DNA of 64,000 nucleotides, from the NCBI GenBank assembly GCA_903813345.2, contig CAIIXF020000008.1:36354867-36418866 (forward strand), written 5' to 3'. Positions 12,301 through 25,825 of this stretch are shown here, piece by piece. The notes beneath the pieces were generated by a model. It was not told the origin of the DNA and did no database searches. It saw only the letters and a list, made by a program, of their open reading frames with translations. Numbering within the stretch: the stretch's first letter is position 1; the number at the start of each line of letters is the position of its first letter. The position numbers and the translations under genes were made by a program. This DNA is from Owenia fusiformis. Lineage: Eukaryota; Annelida; Polychaeta; Sabellida; Oweniidae.

Positions 12301-15300
12301 ATGAGCTCTATAAGGAGCAAAAAATTGTGTTTATAGCGCCCAAATTCTAAACCAAACTTAATATACTTATGAAGTTCGCAGTCCTGTATATCGAAAACCT
12401 TGAGCCTTATCACCAAAAGAATGCACAAACCAAAGTAAAACAAATGATTTGGGATACCAATAGCCTACAACTATTAGGTATGATGGTCCAATCTGGCGAA
12501 TTCTTGACCTTTATATGACCACAGCCAGGACATTTATTCACCTTGTAATTTAAGGTCTGAGTCCCAACAGCTAAAATAGTTTGTTGAAACAAGTAATGTT
12601 GCGGCATATTGTCCTTTGCAAATCAAACCAAATGTTTGCGCTTATCTGATAAGCATAAGACTACACTATCAGGTTATGCAAGGACATGAACTATTATAAC
12701 TCGACATTGCACAGGTTGTAAGCATGCTGTACAATGAACGGTACTGGCTTGGTAGCCAAGGCCAGGGAATGCAATTAATAGAATGTTATGAAACTATTTT
12801 TAGTCTTGCGTTATATTCATTTTTCAACTATATTTCAAAAGTGTAGTGCAATGCAGTTTAGCGACAAATAATTGTTACTTATATATTGTAGACCGTAATC
12901 AAAAAAAATCAAAAATCACCACTCTTGGCAACATTTTAAACCATGTTAGATTCGGGATACAGTAGATATTCCTACTTAATTTAAAAGTAAAATAAAGAAG
13001 AAACAAAAATGGGTTGTTTAGAGATGTAGATTAATCGCGCAAGAGAAAATCTTTATATGAGCCTGGCCATAGGAAAACCGGTCTTATCACAAAAATTAAA
13101 ATTGTGCTACAGAGCCCAAAATGTGCCCAAGATTAAGAGGAAAATGTGCTAATTTAAAATCCGACTTTTTGGTCTATATATGCAAGGAAAAATTGTTAAG
13201 ACATAAGTCATGGCTCATTTGAAAGGTATTTTTGTGCTTTTTAAGATAAACAAAAAATCAAAATATTGAAAAATTTGTGATAAGACCCCTTTCCCTGTGG
13301 CCTGGCTCATATATGTTTATTAAATTGTCATTGTATAACTTTAATTAATTAATTAATTGCATCAAATTATCAGGAACTGTGCATACTGTTTTTAAGAAGT
13401 ATTTAGATATGAATCATTCTCTTGATTTTTATCCTAAAATCTTTGAGATCTTGTTTTCAAGCTCTTTTGAAAAAAATGTTAGTTCGTATGACATAAATTT
13501 TGGGATTATTCTTTATTAAAATGTCATGTAAGCTCGGTTTAAACTTAAATCATAGAATCGCCTGAAAAGTAAAACTTTGACACTGTCCGTCTCTAAATCG
13601 TGATATGGAAAAGCGCCATGCCGCCATTTTGATTTCCATATCTCCGTTTACGTTTGTCAAGTATTTAATGCCTATTTTTATATAAACGGGGATGGCCATG
13701 TGGCTATGTATAATTATGCGGATTAGAATTAGGAAAACAAGTGCCAGAGTGGCACGAGTCTGTAGTAAGCAGGTAGATTAAACACGGGCAGCATCTCAGT
13801 AAAATAATAGCAGCTGGTACTGATAGAACGTAAGTGTTCTGCGGAGATTAGCTAACAAAACATACAACTCAAGGCTGACCTGACATAGACCTGTGGAATC
13901 TTGTTGACTGTTGGTCAGATACCAGACTACCAGACCACTGGCGAGGCGAAATTAACAATTTAGGCTGCAGTTTTTTGTTTTTGTTTTTGCCGTCAATTTT
14001 GACGTAAAACAGAAGTCGAAAAGGGGATGGGGATTAAGTTATATAAAATGCTTCATGATCCCCAGTCGACTCGAATAGTCAAGATTTTTTGTTGGTGGAT
14101 GGGATTGAAGACAACTTTGAATACTATTGTTGCTCTTTCTAACTTTATTGGTGGGCGGTCAGCCGGATATATGCACCATAATGCGGATGTTAAAGCTAAG
14201 GGGGGGGGGACATATCTATTTGACACCCTGTAGATGCATTAATATATGAAACAGAATTTGTAAAAATTGAATCAAATTCTACTACAATCAGTTTTCACCT
14301 GTTTGCAGACGGCTGTGTTTGTACATTGATTATGGCTCCTAACACTCGACTACGTAATCTAAAGAGACACGACTGTCTCCTCTTACATTAAGGACAATAT
14401 TTCAACTATCCGGCAGATCCACAGCAAGTACCCCCTTCAAACGATTCACCTTAACTGACCGCTAACCACAAAGTTCAGGTTATGTGTTCACTGTTACCAA
14501 ATACGACCCAATTGGCCCGACAAAAGTTAAACAATCAAATAACTGATTGTCATGATTTAGAAGAAGAGTTTACAAATGAATAGGGAATAACAAGCAAAAG
14601 ATAAGAAAGCATGACGCTAGTCAACTATCCGAATTGAAATACCAGGAAATCAAATGTGTCATACAAATTGAATTTTATAATAAGCATGACTTTGAAGACG
14701 GTTTACACGCGGACAAACAAGACAGTTTTGTGGTCAGTTTTACCCACGGCCTTACAAAAACGATACAAACCACAAACGGTAACTGATAATACCTAAGGTT
14801 TTGGTTGTTGATCTCGAAGCTCTCGTCTCCCGTGAAAAGATCCTCGAAGCGGCAGCCCCTGTCTTGGTGTGACCCCATAGGTCCCCCTGGGTCTTGACCC
14901 CACGGGATCTTTCGTGTGAAAGGGTGTGCGATCCCAAGCAAACGCGGAAAAAGTTCCCATGGAAATTATCTCTAGATCTCGATCGATAGGTCAAGATAGA
15001 ATAAAATGAACTGAATTGTAATTATATATCATGGCATCAACTTTAAACGAACGAGTGTAACGAGCACAACGATAAAAAATTCTCGATAATAACAATAAAA
15101 TTGTTTTCCTCATCCGTAGTTTGTTAAATGATGGTGAGTTCGTTCACGGTGGCAATACGAAAATAGGCGTTTCTCTACATAAATATGTTTTTTGGAAACA
15201 CGTCGTTTTGTTGCCATAACAATAGTTTGGTAAATACGCGCAGTTACGTCACTAGGAAATTGAAATTTCTAATGATGTTTTTATTCTATTTTGATTTCAA

Positions 15301-17389
15301 AGAATCGATGTTTTGATACCCGTTTGACGGACAATAAAAGATACATACTTCATTCAAACATTTTCGGACTTCATTATCATTGTGGGACTTATAAATAACA
15401 CGTAATGAAACTCGATACTGGAGAATTAAAACAGCAGCGTAAGGATTAATCCCGAAAGTATTTTATTTCCATCGACGGTGTGAATTAGCGGTCAAAACGA
15501 CACTGACCAAATCTACCCGCTTTATCAATACAATTTGGCGATTGATTTTTTCTGTCTGAAGTATTTACATTTGAGCAATCCATGACCAGATATCTCGGCA
15601 GTGACCATGGTTTGAACCCTTTTAGCATCTGTTTTTCGTTGTGTATTTGCAAAAGAAACATTTGTGTAATATGAGTTCATACAAGGTTAATTCGATGGCA
15701 ATTTCTGAATTTGGGAGAAAGTTACCCTTTATTTGACCCTAGGTGTTTAGGGTTTTGGAGATATGTTTTCTAAGTATTTTTGTCCCATGTTCTCAAGCGC
15801 AAACGTAGGTCATTTAAAGTCCAACTCTTTAACAACTATTCATTACCCCAACTTATATGTTAATTGTTTCCTTGTATAAAAAGGTTAAGTTTCACATACC
15901 TTCTTTTCAATGCATGTCACGAACGATATTGTAAATTATTATAAAAAATATCACAATACTATTTACCTTTACGCCTCGGGAAATTTCAATGCAGTTTTAG
16001 TTCAGTATTCTCCTCAAAATTTATGTTTCCTTATAAGAAACTTTAAGAGGACATCAAAACCATTGCACGGGCTATAAATAAATCTGTACAATGATATTTA
16101 TATAGCCGTGTCAGAGTTAAGTCAATGGAGAATAATCGAAATATTTATTTATTCATTTACATCATGTTAGTGGGTGTCAATTAGTCCGTGGTCATTTAGT
16201 CAGGAGAAAAAACTTTACTGCTGTAAAATGTTTGTTAATTTGTTGATATTTAGAGACATGATTTATGCAAGTGTAAAATATGAGTACAAGAAATCATATC
16301 AAAATACCATTATGAATTTGTTGTCATAACATTTTAAAAGCTTATGTTTTAATATCAAGAGATGCATTGGAAAGGAAAACTGACGATATGATACGCAGCT
16401 ATAGTTTGTTATTTATATTATCTAAATAAAATTCCAAACAAGTTTTGGTGCACCAGTGCAAATCATAAAAGTTGTTTCAATTTTTAAATATTTTCGGTTC
16501 ATATCATTCCTTGTCATAGTAGTATCTATTTTTCAAAAATCTATTATTTTAAAACCATAAAGATTTTTACATTAATGTGTTATTTTCCTAAAATGTGAAG
16601 ATTCACAGTTATTATTTGAGAGAATTTGTTCACATTTTTGCGCTTTTAATCTTACGTAATTTCAATATCTGATATAATAAGAAACCTTTGTACACTTCCT
16701 ATATCTAATTTTGCATTTTACTACCTACTAAGATTCGTTTTTTAAATATTTTTGCCATTCTTCTATTTAAACGTTTTACTCAACAAATAATTTTCGTGTT
16801 ATAAAGGGTCTAAAGGACAAATATACTTCAACCTGACTTAAGTATACGCAACTGGTAGCAGTCACCTTAAAGTTCAAATCATGATACTCAATATGGGGAG
16901 AGATTATTTCACAGCCTACAAGTGCTGGTGTCCTTTTATCACACTGTTTACCAAAACTGGTCTTACAAACATATGTTGTAAGAATAAATTGGAATTTGGA
17001 ATTCTAAGTTCTGTTCTGTGTAAATTCACGATGCCGATTGTATTAGTAAATGGCCTTCAGGTTACAGAATTTTCGCGTTAGCGATCTTATGTATTCCGTT
17101 ACATTACGCGTTCACGCTGTACAAACCTGAGCCATTCCAATAAAATGTGGTGAAATTTGATAAGCTTTAAAATGGTGGAATATTATTTTCTCAATGAACT
17201 CTTTAAATAAATGATGGTGTAAGTTGACGTTATTTACGAAGTCCTGAACAAATTGCTATAAGACTAAGAGTTTTTATTATTAAATGCTGATATTTCAGCA
17301 GTGTTATCTATAGGAATTGTCTGATCAGTGTATATAATTAAAAAGGAAAATATTATGTAACAAGAAAGTTATGAGTGTCTAAACTTGCC
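9373..17389. other. Non-coding stretch, no gene recognised
   Basis: No coding exon could be supported. It contains an extended nuclear-receptor half site TCAAGGTCA near 9586, an imperfect duplication of about 30 bp about 54 bp apart (CACCACCAGCCATTTGTT at about 10730 and 10789), a TTAATTAATTAATTAATTG tract near 13341 and a G-run near 14200. A locally GC-richer patch at 14800-14960 has open frames on the minus strand but no recognisable protein. Confidence 0.45.
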
Positions 17390-17566
17390 GAACTTGCATG
17401 GTGCATGGTACCCAGGGCACATTCTTTTTTCCTAAAAACGTCTCAAAAATTAAGACAATATTTTTTAGTTTATTTGCAATTGCGCTGACATTGAGGATAT
17501 AAAATTTGCTTTCAACTAATACAAATCTAAAGAATGTACCCCGGGTACCTTGCACCATGCAAGTTC
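17390..17566. mobile_element. Short MITE with about 37-bp terminal inverted repeats
   Basis: The left end GAACTTGCATGGTGCA and the following bases to about 17427 are repeated in inverse at 17530-17566 with three or four mismatches, including GGTACC cores. The inside is AT-rich and non-coding. Superfamily not determined. Confidence 0.75.
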
Positions 17567-17732
17567 CATGCATGCTTTTTTGTTACAAAACATTCTATTT
17601 TTGAAATATGTACATTGATCAGAAAATTCCCAAAGATAATACTGGTGAAATTTCAGCCTTTAATAATAAAATCTCCTGGTCTTATAACAATTAGTTCAGG
17701 ACTTATGGGACAACCCTAGTATCTTATCTTAT

Positions 17733-17733
17733 C

Positions 17734-17764
<31 letters not shown>

Positions 17765-17780
17765 TTATTCATTCATTCAT
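17733..17780. repeat. (TTTA)n microsatellite
   Basis: About eight uninterrupted ATTT units, then ATTC units at 17768-17780. Confidence 0.9.
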
Positions 17781-18903
17781 GATATATAAAAACAGAGCAT
17801 TCAGTTAAATTATGTAATTGATATCTTTATCCCGCTTATCAAGTTATATTATTGAAAACCATTGCATTCTACATGTAGCTAGTAGTCAAGTGGATTGCAA
17901 TAAATTTGTACAACGTGTATATTAGTTGTTGTTTGGCACCAAGGCCTTTCATGTTTTGCGCTTGCATTAACATTGTCCATTGTCAAAAAATAACAAAAAA
18001 AAGAATAACACTTTTGGAACTATTTTAGCTTTCATTTGTGTGAATTTATCGTAATTTGGAAACTTTTGTTTAAGTTAGATTAGTATTCAATATTCATAGT
18101 TACTTCAGATGACCGGAAGGAAAACGGCCATCCCAACAACGCAATGGTGAAAGATAAGAGCTTAATAAAGTTACGCTTCTTATGGCCACCTTTTTTGTAT
18201 GTCGATTAAGACATCCTGGTTGTGAAGTAAAAACAAAATTATAAAAAATAAGTGTTTCGAATCAGGCACGCTACACGCACAAAATGACCACTCCTTCCTC
18301 TTGTCAAAAGATCCGGGTGTTTTTTCTCTCGGACGGTAGATCAGAAGTTCAATCGCGGTGGCAAACGTTGTTTACTCATCGTACGCCTCCACTTAATAAG
18401 TGGCATGCATGATGCTGCAACTTTGCTAAAACCTTTTTTCTTCATATGTTTTCTAGAGGTCAAGATTACATGCCTTTGTATAGCTTCTTACTATACTGGT
18501 CGATCTAACATTATTTAGGCCAAAGTAATTAATTCTTAATTTTTTCTTATTTGTTTTATGACGATCGATTCGACGAGGCTTTTCACTGTATCCTGGATAG
18601 CCATTTGGCTCATCATGCAAAACGCCAAATTCCATGAAGAATCCTTGAAAAAATTAAAGTGCATTTTGGTTTCATAATGAACTCAGTAGTGTCAGTTTTT
18701 ATAAAAAGTTATAGTGATTTGAATTGCAATAAATAACCCTATAACGTTCATTGTTGAATTTAAAAGCATACACGCATGATGTGTTAACCAAACCTGTACT
18801 CGGATTCCACCATTGTGCATTATGTGTACGGGTTAGTACATGCACTAATGTTTTCAAATTTCCAATGAAGAATGGTATTGGGTTCTTTTCCCTTATTAGA
18901 TTT
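17781..18903. other. Non-coding stretch, nothing recognised
   Basis: AT-rich sequence with no coding or RNA-gene signal that I can support. Confidence 0.45.

Positions 18904-18982
<79 letters not shown>
18904..18982. repeat. (AGGC)n microsatellite
   Basis: About 19 perfect AGGC units, ending in AGAC. The reading frame through it (QAGR repeats) is an artefact of the repeat, not a gene. Confidence 0.95.
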
Positions 18983-20226
18983 ACAGGTCATTTTGGGGAT
19001 AGATATGCCAGCGAGGGAGTAACAAAAACAACCAACTTTAAATCATGAAATTGATGTGGATCATCAAAAATAAAAAATAACCATTCATTTGTTGTAAAAT
19101 ATAGAACGCATATTACATAAGTGTATTTTGATTTGCTGAAATGTGATGTGTCTAGCTATATATGAATGCCTCTTATAGTTTCCTCATCGATATAAAAGTG
19201 TCTATCCACAAAGATAACTTTTTCCCCAGGTGCCTCATGGACCTTATTTATGACGTCCTTCAAAGACGTAGGATATGCTAAACACATACTTCTTTATTCT
19301 AGCCTTATTTTCTTGAAAAACAACTTCCCACGAGTAATGAAAGGTAATTTAAAACCACTATGAATGACCATTCAAATAGAAGAAAATAAAAGTGTTTGTT
19401 GTTTTATCGCTGTTATGATCTGTAAGGGAGTGGTTCGAAAACAACAAGGCAATGGGACCATGGGGACTCCAAACTGGAGATACGAAATAACATCGATCAA
19501 TAGCCCACCTACACCCATCCTTATTAAATTAACTAAACGATAACAGCTATTTAAATTCATCAAACCGAGTAACCAGAAAAACTCATCAACGCTTCATTAC
19601 GTTGCTGTATCCGTTAATGAAGGGACAGATTAATGACGCAATGCAAGTGAATGACCGGATATCATTTGCATACGTGTACAAGAGCAAAACCGTGAAGGTC
19701 GCTGGTAATAGGAACAAAAATCCCATTACATCGTTCAGCACGTTTATCTTCGTATATATATCCTTCTTCCATGTTGTTGTTTTATGCGGAATTCAGTTGC
19801 TATTCAATGGATAGTGGATACGTTTATATCATTCACTGCATGATTTACTTAGTAGGGAAACAATACAGTAAAATTCAATTGCATTTCGATTTTCTTCTTT
19901 TTAAGTTTGGAAATTTGTTTGTTTCCGAACTATGATATGCAGTCGAATGCAAACTTCCGGTTTCCATACTCAAGGAGGGGGGGGTGTACACATTCATAGA
20001 ATGAGGCTATTTCAAGAAGAATCAGTGTTTCTTTATTACTATTTGCGATCATCTGTAATTACTAATTATTCACACTATTCGTTACTTGTTTTTACCGATA
20101 GTTTCGTAATGTCGATCGATTTTCTTTGGACGACTCAGAAAAACAAAAAACATTCGACCAACTCCAGGGGAGGATCTGATTACTTCAGTATATTACCGAA
20201 AAGAGAAACATTTAGATTGAATGGGT
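18983..20226. other. Non-coding stretch, nothing recognised
   Basis: No coding signal is seen. A G-run lies at about 19976. Confidence 0.4.
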
Positions 20227-20500
20227 AATTGAGTTACTATGTTGGTGAGTGAGTGAATAAGCGAGTGGGTGAGTGGGCAATTGATTCTGTAGGTGAATAA
20301 ATGAAGTAATTGAGTGGGAATGAGTGAGTGGGTGACTGAGTGAGCCATTGATTGAGTAAAGGAGTGAATTGGTAATTAAGTGATTGACTGAGTAAGTGAG
20401 TTTGTTATTGAGTAAGTGAGTATTTGAATGACTATAGTTAATAGATGAATGAGTAATTGAGTGAGTTTATATGTGAGTAAATGATATGGAGATTGAGTTA
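20227..20500. repeat. Degenerate (GAGT)n satellite
   Basis: Roughly 270 bp of decayed GAGT/GAAT/GATT tetranucleotide units, with short pure runs such as GTGAGTGAGTG. Confidence 0.85.
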
Positions 20501-20503
20501 TTA

Positions 20504-21166
20504 GCCCCATTTCAAGACGTCTTAGCTAAAACGTTGTAGTAAACATGGTAAAATCATGTTGAGTTTACCATATTCAAGACGTCTTACGAAATATGATTGA
20601 GTTTACACCTGTTTTTCTAAAACGTCTTAGAGATATGTAGGCATACATGTAAAATGAAAAAAGCAGTTCAGCACTGGTTGAAGGACGATTCAGTCAACAT
20701 AGCTATTCCTTTCCCGCTTCTATACTTTCTGCTAAAGAATGCATCGGTTTCAAAATAAATATGTCCTTAAGAGAGCATTGTTAAAAGCATGAAAGAAGGC
20801 AGGAAGATTTTGTGTATATATTGGGATTATGATAGAACGCTAGGCGAATTAGTTCTTCTCGATATTTTTGGATGATATTGGTAACAAAAGGATGAGACAA
20901 GAGAAAGGACCATGCTACACATGTAATCAGGAAGTTTCACATTCTTCGTTCAGCGCAACGCATAAAACCGGGCTAAGAGCACTTAGCTAAAACCGATGGA
21001 TTTACACTCGCTTGTAAAACGTTTAAACGCTAAGACGTCTTGGCCATGACTAAGGTCCTAAAACGTTTTAGCTAAGCGCTCTAATAGCCGAGAGCTCCTG
21101 AGAAAATCTGGATTTACATTACATTTGTAAAACGCTTAAAACGTTTTGGCCAAGACGTCTTGGGGC
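20504..21166. mobile_element. MITE-like element rich in AAGACGTCTT and AAAACGTTTT palindromes
   Basis: The ends are inverted copies: GCCCCA, then AAGACGTCTTAGCTAAAACG on the left, against the complement of AAAACGTTTTGGCCAAGACGTCTTGGGGC on the right in two blocks. Further AAGACGTCTT/AAACGTCTTAG copies lie near 20575, 20620 and 21036, with AAAACGTTTTAGCTAAG near 21060. There is no ORF. A target-site duplication was not found, so boundaries are approximate. Confidence 0.65.
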
Positions 21167-22850
21167 AGTGTAAATCCAACAATTGATTAATTATGTGAGT
21201 AGATGAGTGCATGTTAGCATTCGTGAATTCAGCAGCAGGTAATTTTAAACCATCAGCCGGCTGATATCTAAATGAGTTGGACATTAAATAGAGGTCATAT
21301 CGTCAGCTTACAGCCGTCGGTTGAATTCGCGACTGCTAGTTTATCAGTGACAGTCTCATGACATCACTTACTTCGCTTTCAGTGTTGTTATATATAATTA
21401 TCCTTGGCAATATAATGTCATTAACACTTTTATAACTGTAACTATTAGAATAAATAGACACTTGTTTTTCCGCGAGTACATGTATATATAAGTTTATCTT
21501 TTAATAAGTATATTGACCTGTATTCTGTTTTGTTTTTGATATAGATAACAAAAATAAGCCTTTGCTAAATTTAGTAAAGTGATAGAAAGCCAATAATCAT
21601 TGGATTTTATCTGACATGTCGCATAGGCCCTTTCTTCTTTGAATGGACAATTTCATCTATTCCTAAACTATTCTATGATCTACAATACGAAATTATTTTC
21701 ATAAGTCTATCACGTATTGTATAACTTCCTATCTTATAATGAATCAATCACGTGCACGACAAGGAGATGTAATGACGACTATCTGAATGGTGCCAGTCTT
21801 AGTTGCTCTTCATATCACATGAAGAGCATAAGACACCCTCGGTCAAATTACGGTAGTCTTATGTTACGCAATCGCGAATTAAAATATATAGTTATCGAGA
21901 ATTCACTGAATCCGCCAGTGAAACGGACGTCCTTGCAATAATGATTACTAGCACTTGCATGTAGAGAAGATTAATTGTTGTCAGTTGAGGTGTTATTTAA
22001 CATTACTAAAATTGCATTCAGCCAGCACTGACCAACATGATTCAATTATTGGACGGACATTTCGAAAAACAAAGTCACAATTTGATAGCTCGCTCTTTCA
22101 TAAATGTTTATCATCAATCTCATTTTAATATTATGCTGACAAAAAATCAATAAAAGATAAACACCAGCTGTGTACATGAACAAGTACATCATAAGCCATG
22201 CATTGTCCTTTTAAGTAGCAATTTTGCTTATGTATACGTGTTTATGCGTTTTAATAATGTAAAGTACAAATTGATTAACGGGTCAGATAAGTTAGGCCAG
22301 AGCCAGGGGGACCCGTTCTTAGTATTCTTACTTTTAATATGTTTATTGTCATTCTGGTTGACGCAATGCATGCGGATGTAGCAATAATTCTACGGACAAA
22401 TGCCCATGAATATTGAAAGTCCATGGTTGTATCAAAGTTTAGAGGGGCCGGCTGTACATATTAAAATACCATCAAACCTAATATTAATTGAGCTGGGCTA
22501 CTAGGCTAGAATTAGTACATCCACAATAAATTGCCACTGAGCTGATCATATTATGTATCTTTGGCTTAATAAATTAATAATTAATCTAAAACTTATAGTT
22601 CAATATCTCCGATTGTGTAAAAGTAGAAAATGAGTGGCCATCGGCTGTATTACTGAAGTGGTAGATAAAATCGTTAGTAATGCCGTTTAATCAATATATT
22701 TGCCATGTGGCGACCTTACCTCATGTGACCGAAGCTCTAGAGGCAGAAATAAATTGGAAATTATATAATATGCGGTATAGTGAAGCAGGGAGGTCATTGG
22801 AACCGGTATCAACAAACCCGGTTGCGTGCGCATTATAACTGAAACACACA
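21167..22850. other. Non-coding stretch upstream of the bZIP promoter
   Basis: No coding exon was recognised. It could hold distal regulatory sequence for the bZIP gene, but I cannot point to a specific site. Confidence 0.4.
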
Positions 22851-22851
22851 G

Positions 22852-22980
22852 CCAATCAGACGTGCTTAAAGTTCGGGTCGTGAAACGTCACGACCACGAG
22901 TCTTTTATGTAGTAATTGCACAAGGGGTCAGACGAAGTTCAGTATATAAAATAGTGACAGTAAATAGCCTTGGTCAGTTG
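22852..22980 (+). promoter_or_regulatory. Core and proximal promoter of the bZIP gene
   Basis: A CCAAT box (GCCAATCAG, CCAAT at 22852-22856), a dyad GTCGTGAAACGTCACGAC at 22877-22894 with CRE-like ACGTCA, an ATTGCACAA at 22915-22923 (complement TTGTGCAAT, a good C/EBP or PAR-bZIP type site), a TATA box TATATAAAA at 22943 and an initiator-like TCAGTTG at about 22974, 32-33 bp downstream of TATA. The spacing is that of a strong TATA promoter. The C/EBP-like site would allow control by bZIP proteins, including the product itself; that is inference. Confidence 0.7.
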
Positions 22981-23085
22981 CCAGATAGATATTTTCAAGG
23001 AAAGACAAGCAGTGCCTTAGTACTAAGTAAAGGAATATACGCAAGCGACAATATAAATCGAAGCCAGTGCCAAGTCCAATAATAG
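22976..23085 (+). other. Predicted 5'UTR exon of the bZIP gene
   Basis: From the predicted initiator at about 22976 to a consensus donor ATAG|GTATGC (GT at 23086). It has no long reading frame, and splicing to the acceptor at 25062-25063 places the first ATG 9 bases into the next exon. Predicted from signals only. Confidence 0.6.
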
Positions 23086-25063
23086 GTATGCTATGAATAT
23101 ATATATATCATGTATATTATTATATTTAAGTGCCATTATTGCTTTAAGATTACAACTAGGGATTAAGGAACTTATTTAACAAATTTCGCAAATGTTTCCT
23201 CATAATGTCATTGAGATTAGAGGCAAATACATGTAGTTACCAGAAGTGCAAATTATTGTTTTAGTTATAAATGCACTTAAACTGAAAATCAAATCACTGG
23301 AAAAATATATGTGCAGAGTCTGCAGACTTTATTTGATCATTGATTAATCAGAGTTTAATTACATTTCTAACGATTCATTTATTAATTTTTAGTTTATCTT
23401 TCAACATTGCTTTAACTTTTGCCAAATATACAAAATAAGAAAATGTTCAAATTCCATTCTACTTTAATGTAACGTTGCTTGAACTTTATGTGGCCTCAAA
23501 CGTCTGAATATTACGCATGTAGCAATACACCCTGCAATGTGATGCAATAGTTATCCAAGCTTTGGAACAGAGTGGTATATTGTACATTGCCCAACATAAA
23601 ATTTCATAACAATATGGTATTACTCACCAAGGCATACAATTCATACATAATTTTATCAGACATAGATAAAACCATATGAGATCACCATCATACATACAGT
23701 AAGGTAATAGAGTCACATTACATATCTATAGTTATCGGAAATTTGGGATGATGAAACAAAAAATTGGTAAGTCAGTACAATCCTTCAAAAATAAATATAT
23801 AAAGAAAATAAAGATTTCAACGTTATGGCAGAATCCATGTCTAATTAAGTTACGATGGTTTTTACCTTATTTAAAAAGAGTGCAATGATGGTGAAATCAA
23901 AGTTTGAAATTAGAATGAATAGCCAAGGTAAATATATGAAAGATCTGCACTTCGTATTGGTATTTCAGAATCCATATAAAAACTTGTTTACTCAAATTCT
24001 ATGGATCAATACAAAGTTGAGTTTTATTAATCAAGCTTTATATCTGCCATTCATCGGTCAGTAAAATATATCATTTCCAATAATGTACTGAGATTAGTAC
24101 ATAGAAATATCGATCGTGGCGTCAGAACATAAACTGTGGTTGTATCCACATCAGTATTGAACTGTTATGCAAAAAACAAAGCTGCATTTGTGAATATTCT
24201 TTGAGTATTCGCCCTTTAACCCCACCTTAACATACATATGCAACTGTTATCTCTTTCGTTGAGAGCTAATGCCATAGTCACATTTCATCTACGGTAGCCG
24301 TACGGTGGCCGCAGCTTCCCAAAAATCGAGAAAAATATGCAGCATAGAATAAGCAGTAGTGTCAGAAACTAGTACATTTGGTAGTTGAAGTTATCTTTTA
24401 AGAAACAAAATCAAACTAATTGAAAAGATTTTAAAATGAAAAAGGACACAAGGCTAGACAAATCAGGAAGTAAATTAAAAACAAGTCAATGACAATATTA
24501 TAAACTGACACCATTGATTTATTGCGTAATACTAGCAGCATTGTCATTACAAAATAAATCATCATTATTCAATGAATCAACGTTTCGATTAACCAAACAA
24601 TAGTTGAAAGAACAGTAATAACATCTGACGCAAAATATGTCAGCACTAACCTGTTATAAAAAATTATAAACTAGATCAGTAACAAGGTAAATGCCAATGT
24701 CATAAACATGTCGTAAACATCTGTAATTTAACGTTCTTGTCAAGTTCATCTCTTGTATAAAAATTACGTTATTGTGCATCAATGGCTGCAAAAGCGAAAC
24801 TTGTGACAACTCGTTCAAGCATAGGCCTACCCCCGGAGCCTATCACATCGTTATCCTATCGAGTCCAGGCATACGTTAGGTTTATTAGAAAAGAACTTTG
24901 TTGAACTAAATTGTATGAAATGTGGTATACCGCAAAATTAATAATGAAATAAAATATTAATAAAAAATACACCATCAGGCTATCGTAGATTTGACATTGA
25001 TATCATGTGGATCTCCACGCATCAATAATCTGTTTTCTGACGTCAACTATTTTATTTTTTCAG
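23086..25063 (+). other. Predicted intron of the bZIP gene
   Basis: A 1978-bp AT-rich intron between donor GTATGC and acceptor TATTTTATTTTTTCAG. A TGACGTCA-like ACGTCAAC lies close to the acceptor. No other gene is seen within. Confidence 0.6.
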
Positions 25064-25072
25064 AACTCCAAG

Positions 25073-25825
25073 ATGTCAAGTAGTGTAGAGGAAGCGCTTG
25101 ATCTGAGTAAACCAGATATCAGCAGACGGCAGTCCTTAGATGCTGGAAGAACCCCACCACACACCCCACCCACACCCACGTCACCTATACCAAGCGTATC
25201 GTCAGACTTAGACCCGATGCGCGGCTTGCATTCGGTGATTGACAGATCCTCGAGTCTCAGTTCAGACGGCCACGAAAGTGACGGTAGCCTTACCACGTCA
25301 GTGCACAGAGTTTCAGGCCCACTAACATCCGGGCACTTGAGCCCACGTGACGACTCAAGTGGTTCAGAGGGCACTGACTCCAATCGTCCATTTAAAATGT
25401 ATCCCATTGATTCTTCAGCTGGACTTAACCCTCTCGCGGGTATGAGCTCGGTGCTACCTGGACTCTCGTATGGTATGCCACCTTCAGCTATCTATGGCAG
25501 CGGGGATTCCCCTATGCTATCAACACCCCTCATGTCATACCTAGCCCAAAGAAAGCGCAAAAATGATAACAGGGACCATTTAGTAATTGACAATAAAAAA
25601 ACAAAGACCATCCCCGAGGATAAGAAAGACAACGCTTATTGGGAGCGAAGACGAAAAAATAATGAAGCGGCAAAACGATCAAGAGACACACGTCGTCAAA
25701 AGGAAGAGCAAATAGCGATGCGTGCAGCTTTCCTTGAACAAGAAAACCTAAAACTCAGAGCTCAAGTAGCAATATTGAAAAATGAAACTGCCAAATTGCA
25801 TTATATGCTGTACCAAAGATCGTAG
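25073..25825 (+). CDS. PAR/NFIL3-type bZIP transcription factor
   Basis: An intact 250-residue CDS in a single exon. I chose the ATG at 25073 because a consensus acceptor (TTTTTTCAG, AG at 25062-25063) lies just before it; upstream in-frame codons are intronic. Residues about 189-250 are a bZIP domain: [20 protein letters not shown] is the basic region with the N-x3-AA-x-R-SR signature of the PAR/E4BP4/CES-2 family, followed by the heptad-leucine zipper ending at the C-terminus. The N-terminus has EEALDLSKP, which resembles a PxDLS CtBP-corepressor motif and similar motifs in insect Giant. The middle is Ser/Pro-rich ([11 protein letters not shown]). Dimeric DNA binding to TTAYGTAA-type sites is expected. 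It is not possible by eye to choose between HLF/TEF/DBP, NFIL3 and CES-2 relatives. Confidence 0.92.
   Translation: MSSSVEEALDLSKPDISRRQSLDAGRTPPHTPPTPTSPIPSVSSDLDPMRGLHSVIDRSSSLSSDGHESDGSLTTSVHRVSGPLTSGHLSPRDDSSGSEGTDSNRPFKMYPIDSSAGLNPLAGMSSVLPGLSYGMPPSAIYGSGDSPMLSTPLMSYLAQRKRKNDNRDHLVIDNKKTKTIPEDKKDNAYWERRRKNNEAAKRSRDTRRQKEEQIAMRAAFLEQENLKLRAQVAILKNETAKLHYMLYQRS

Noticed and set aside
14675-14994. Overlapping minus-strand open frames in a GC-richer patch
   Set aside because: No recognisable protein, no good splice sites and two frames open at once; insufficient for a gene call.
18751-19002. Open frame with QAGR repeats
   Set aside because: It is the (AGGC)n microsatellite read in one frame.
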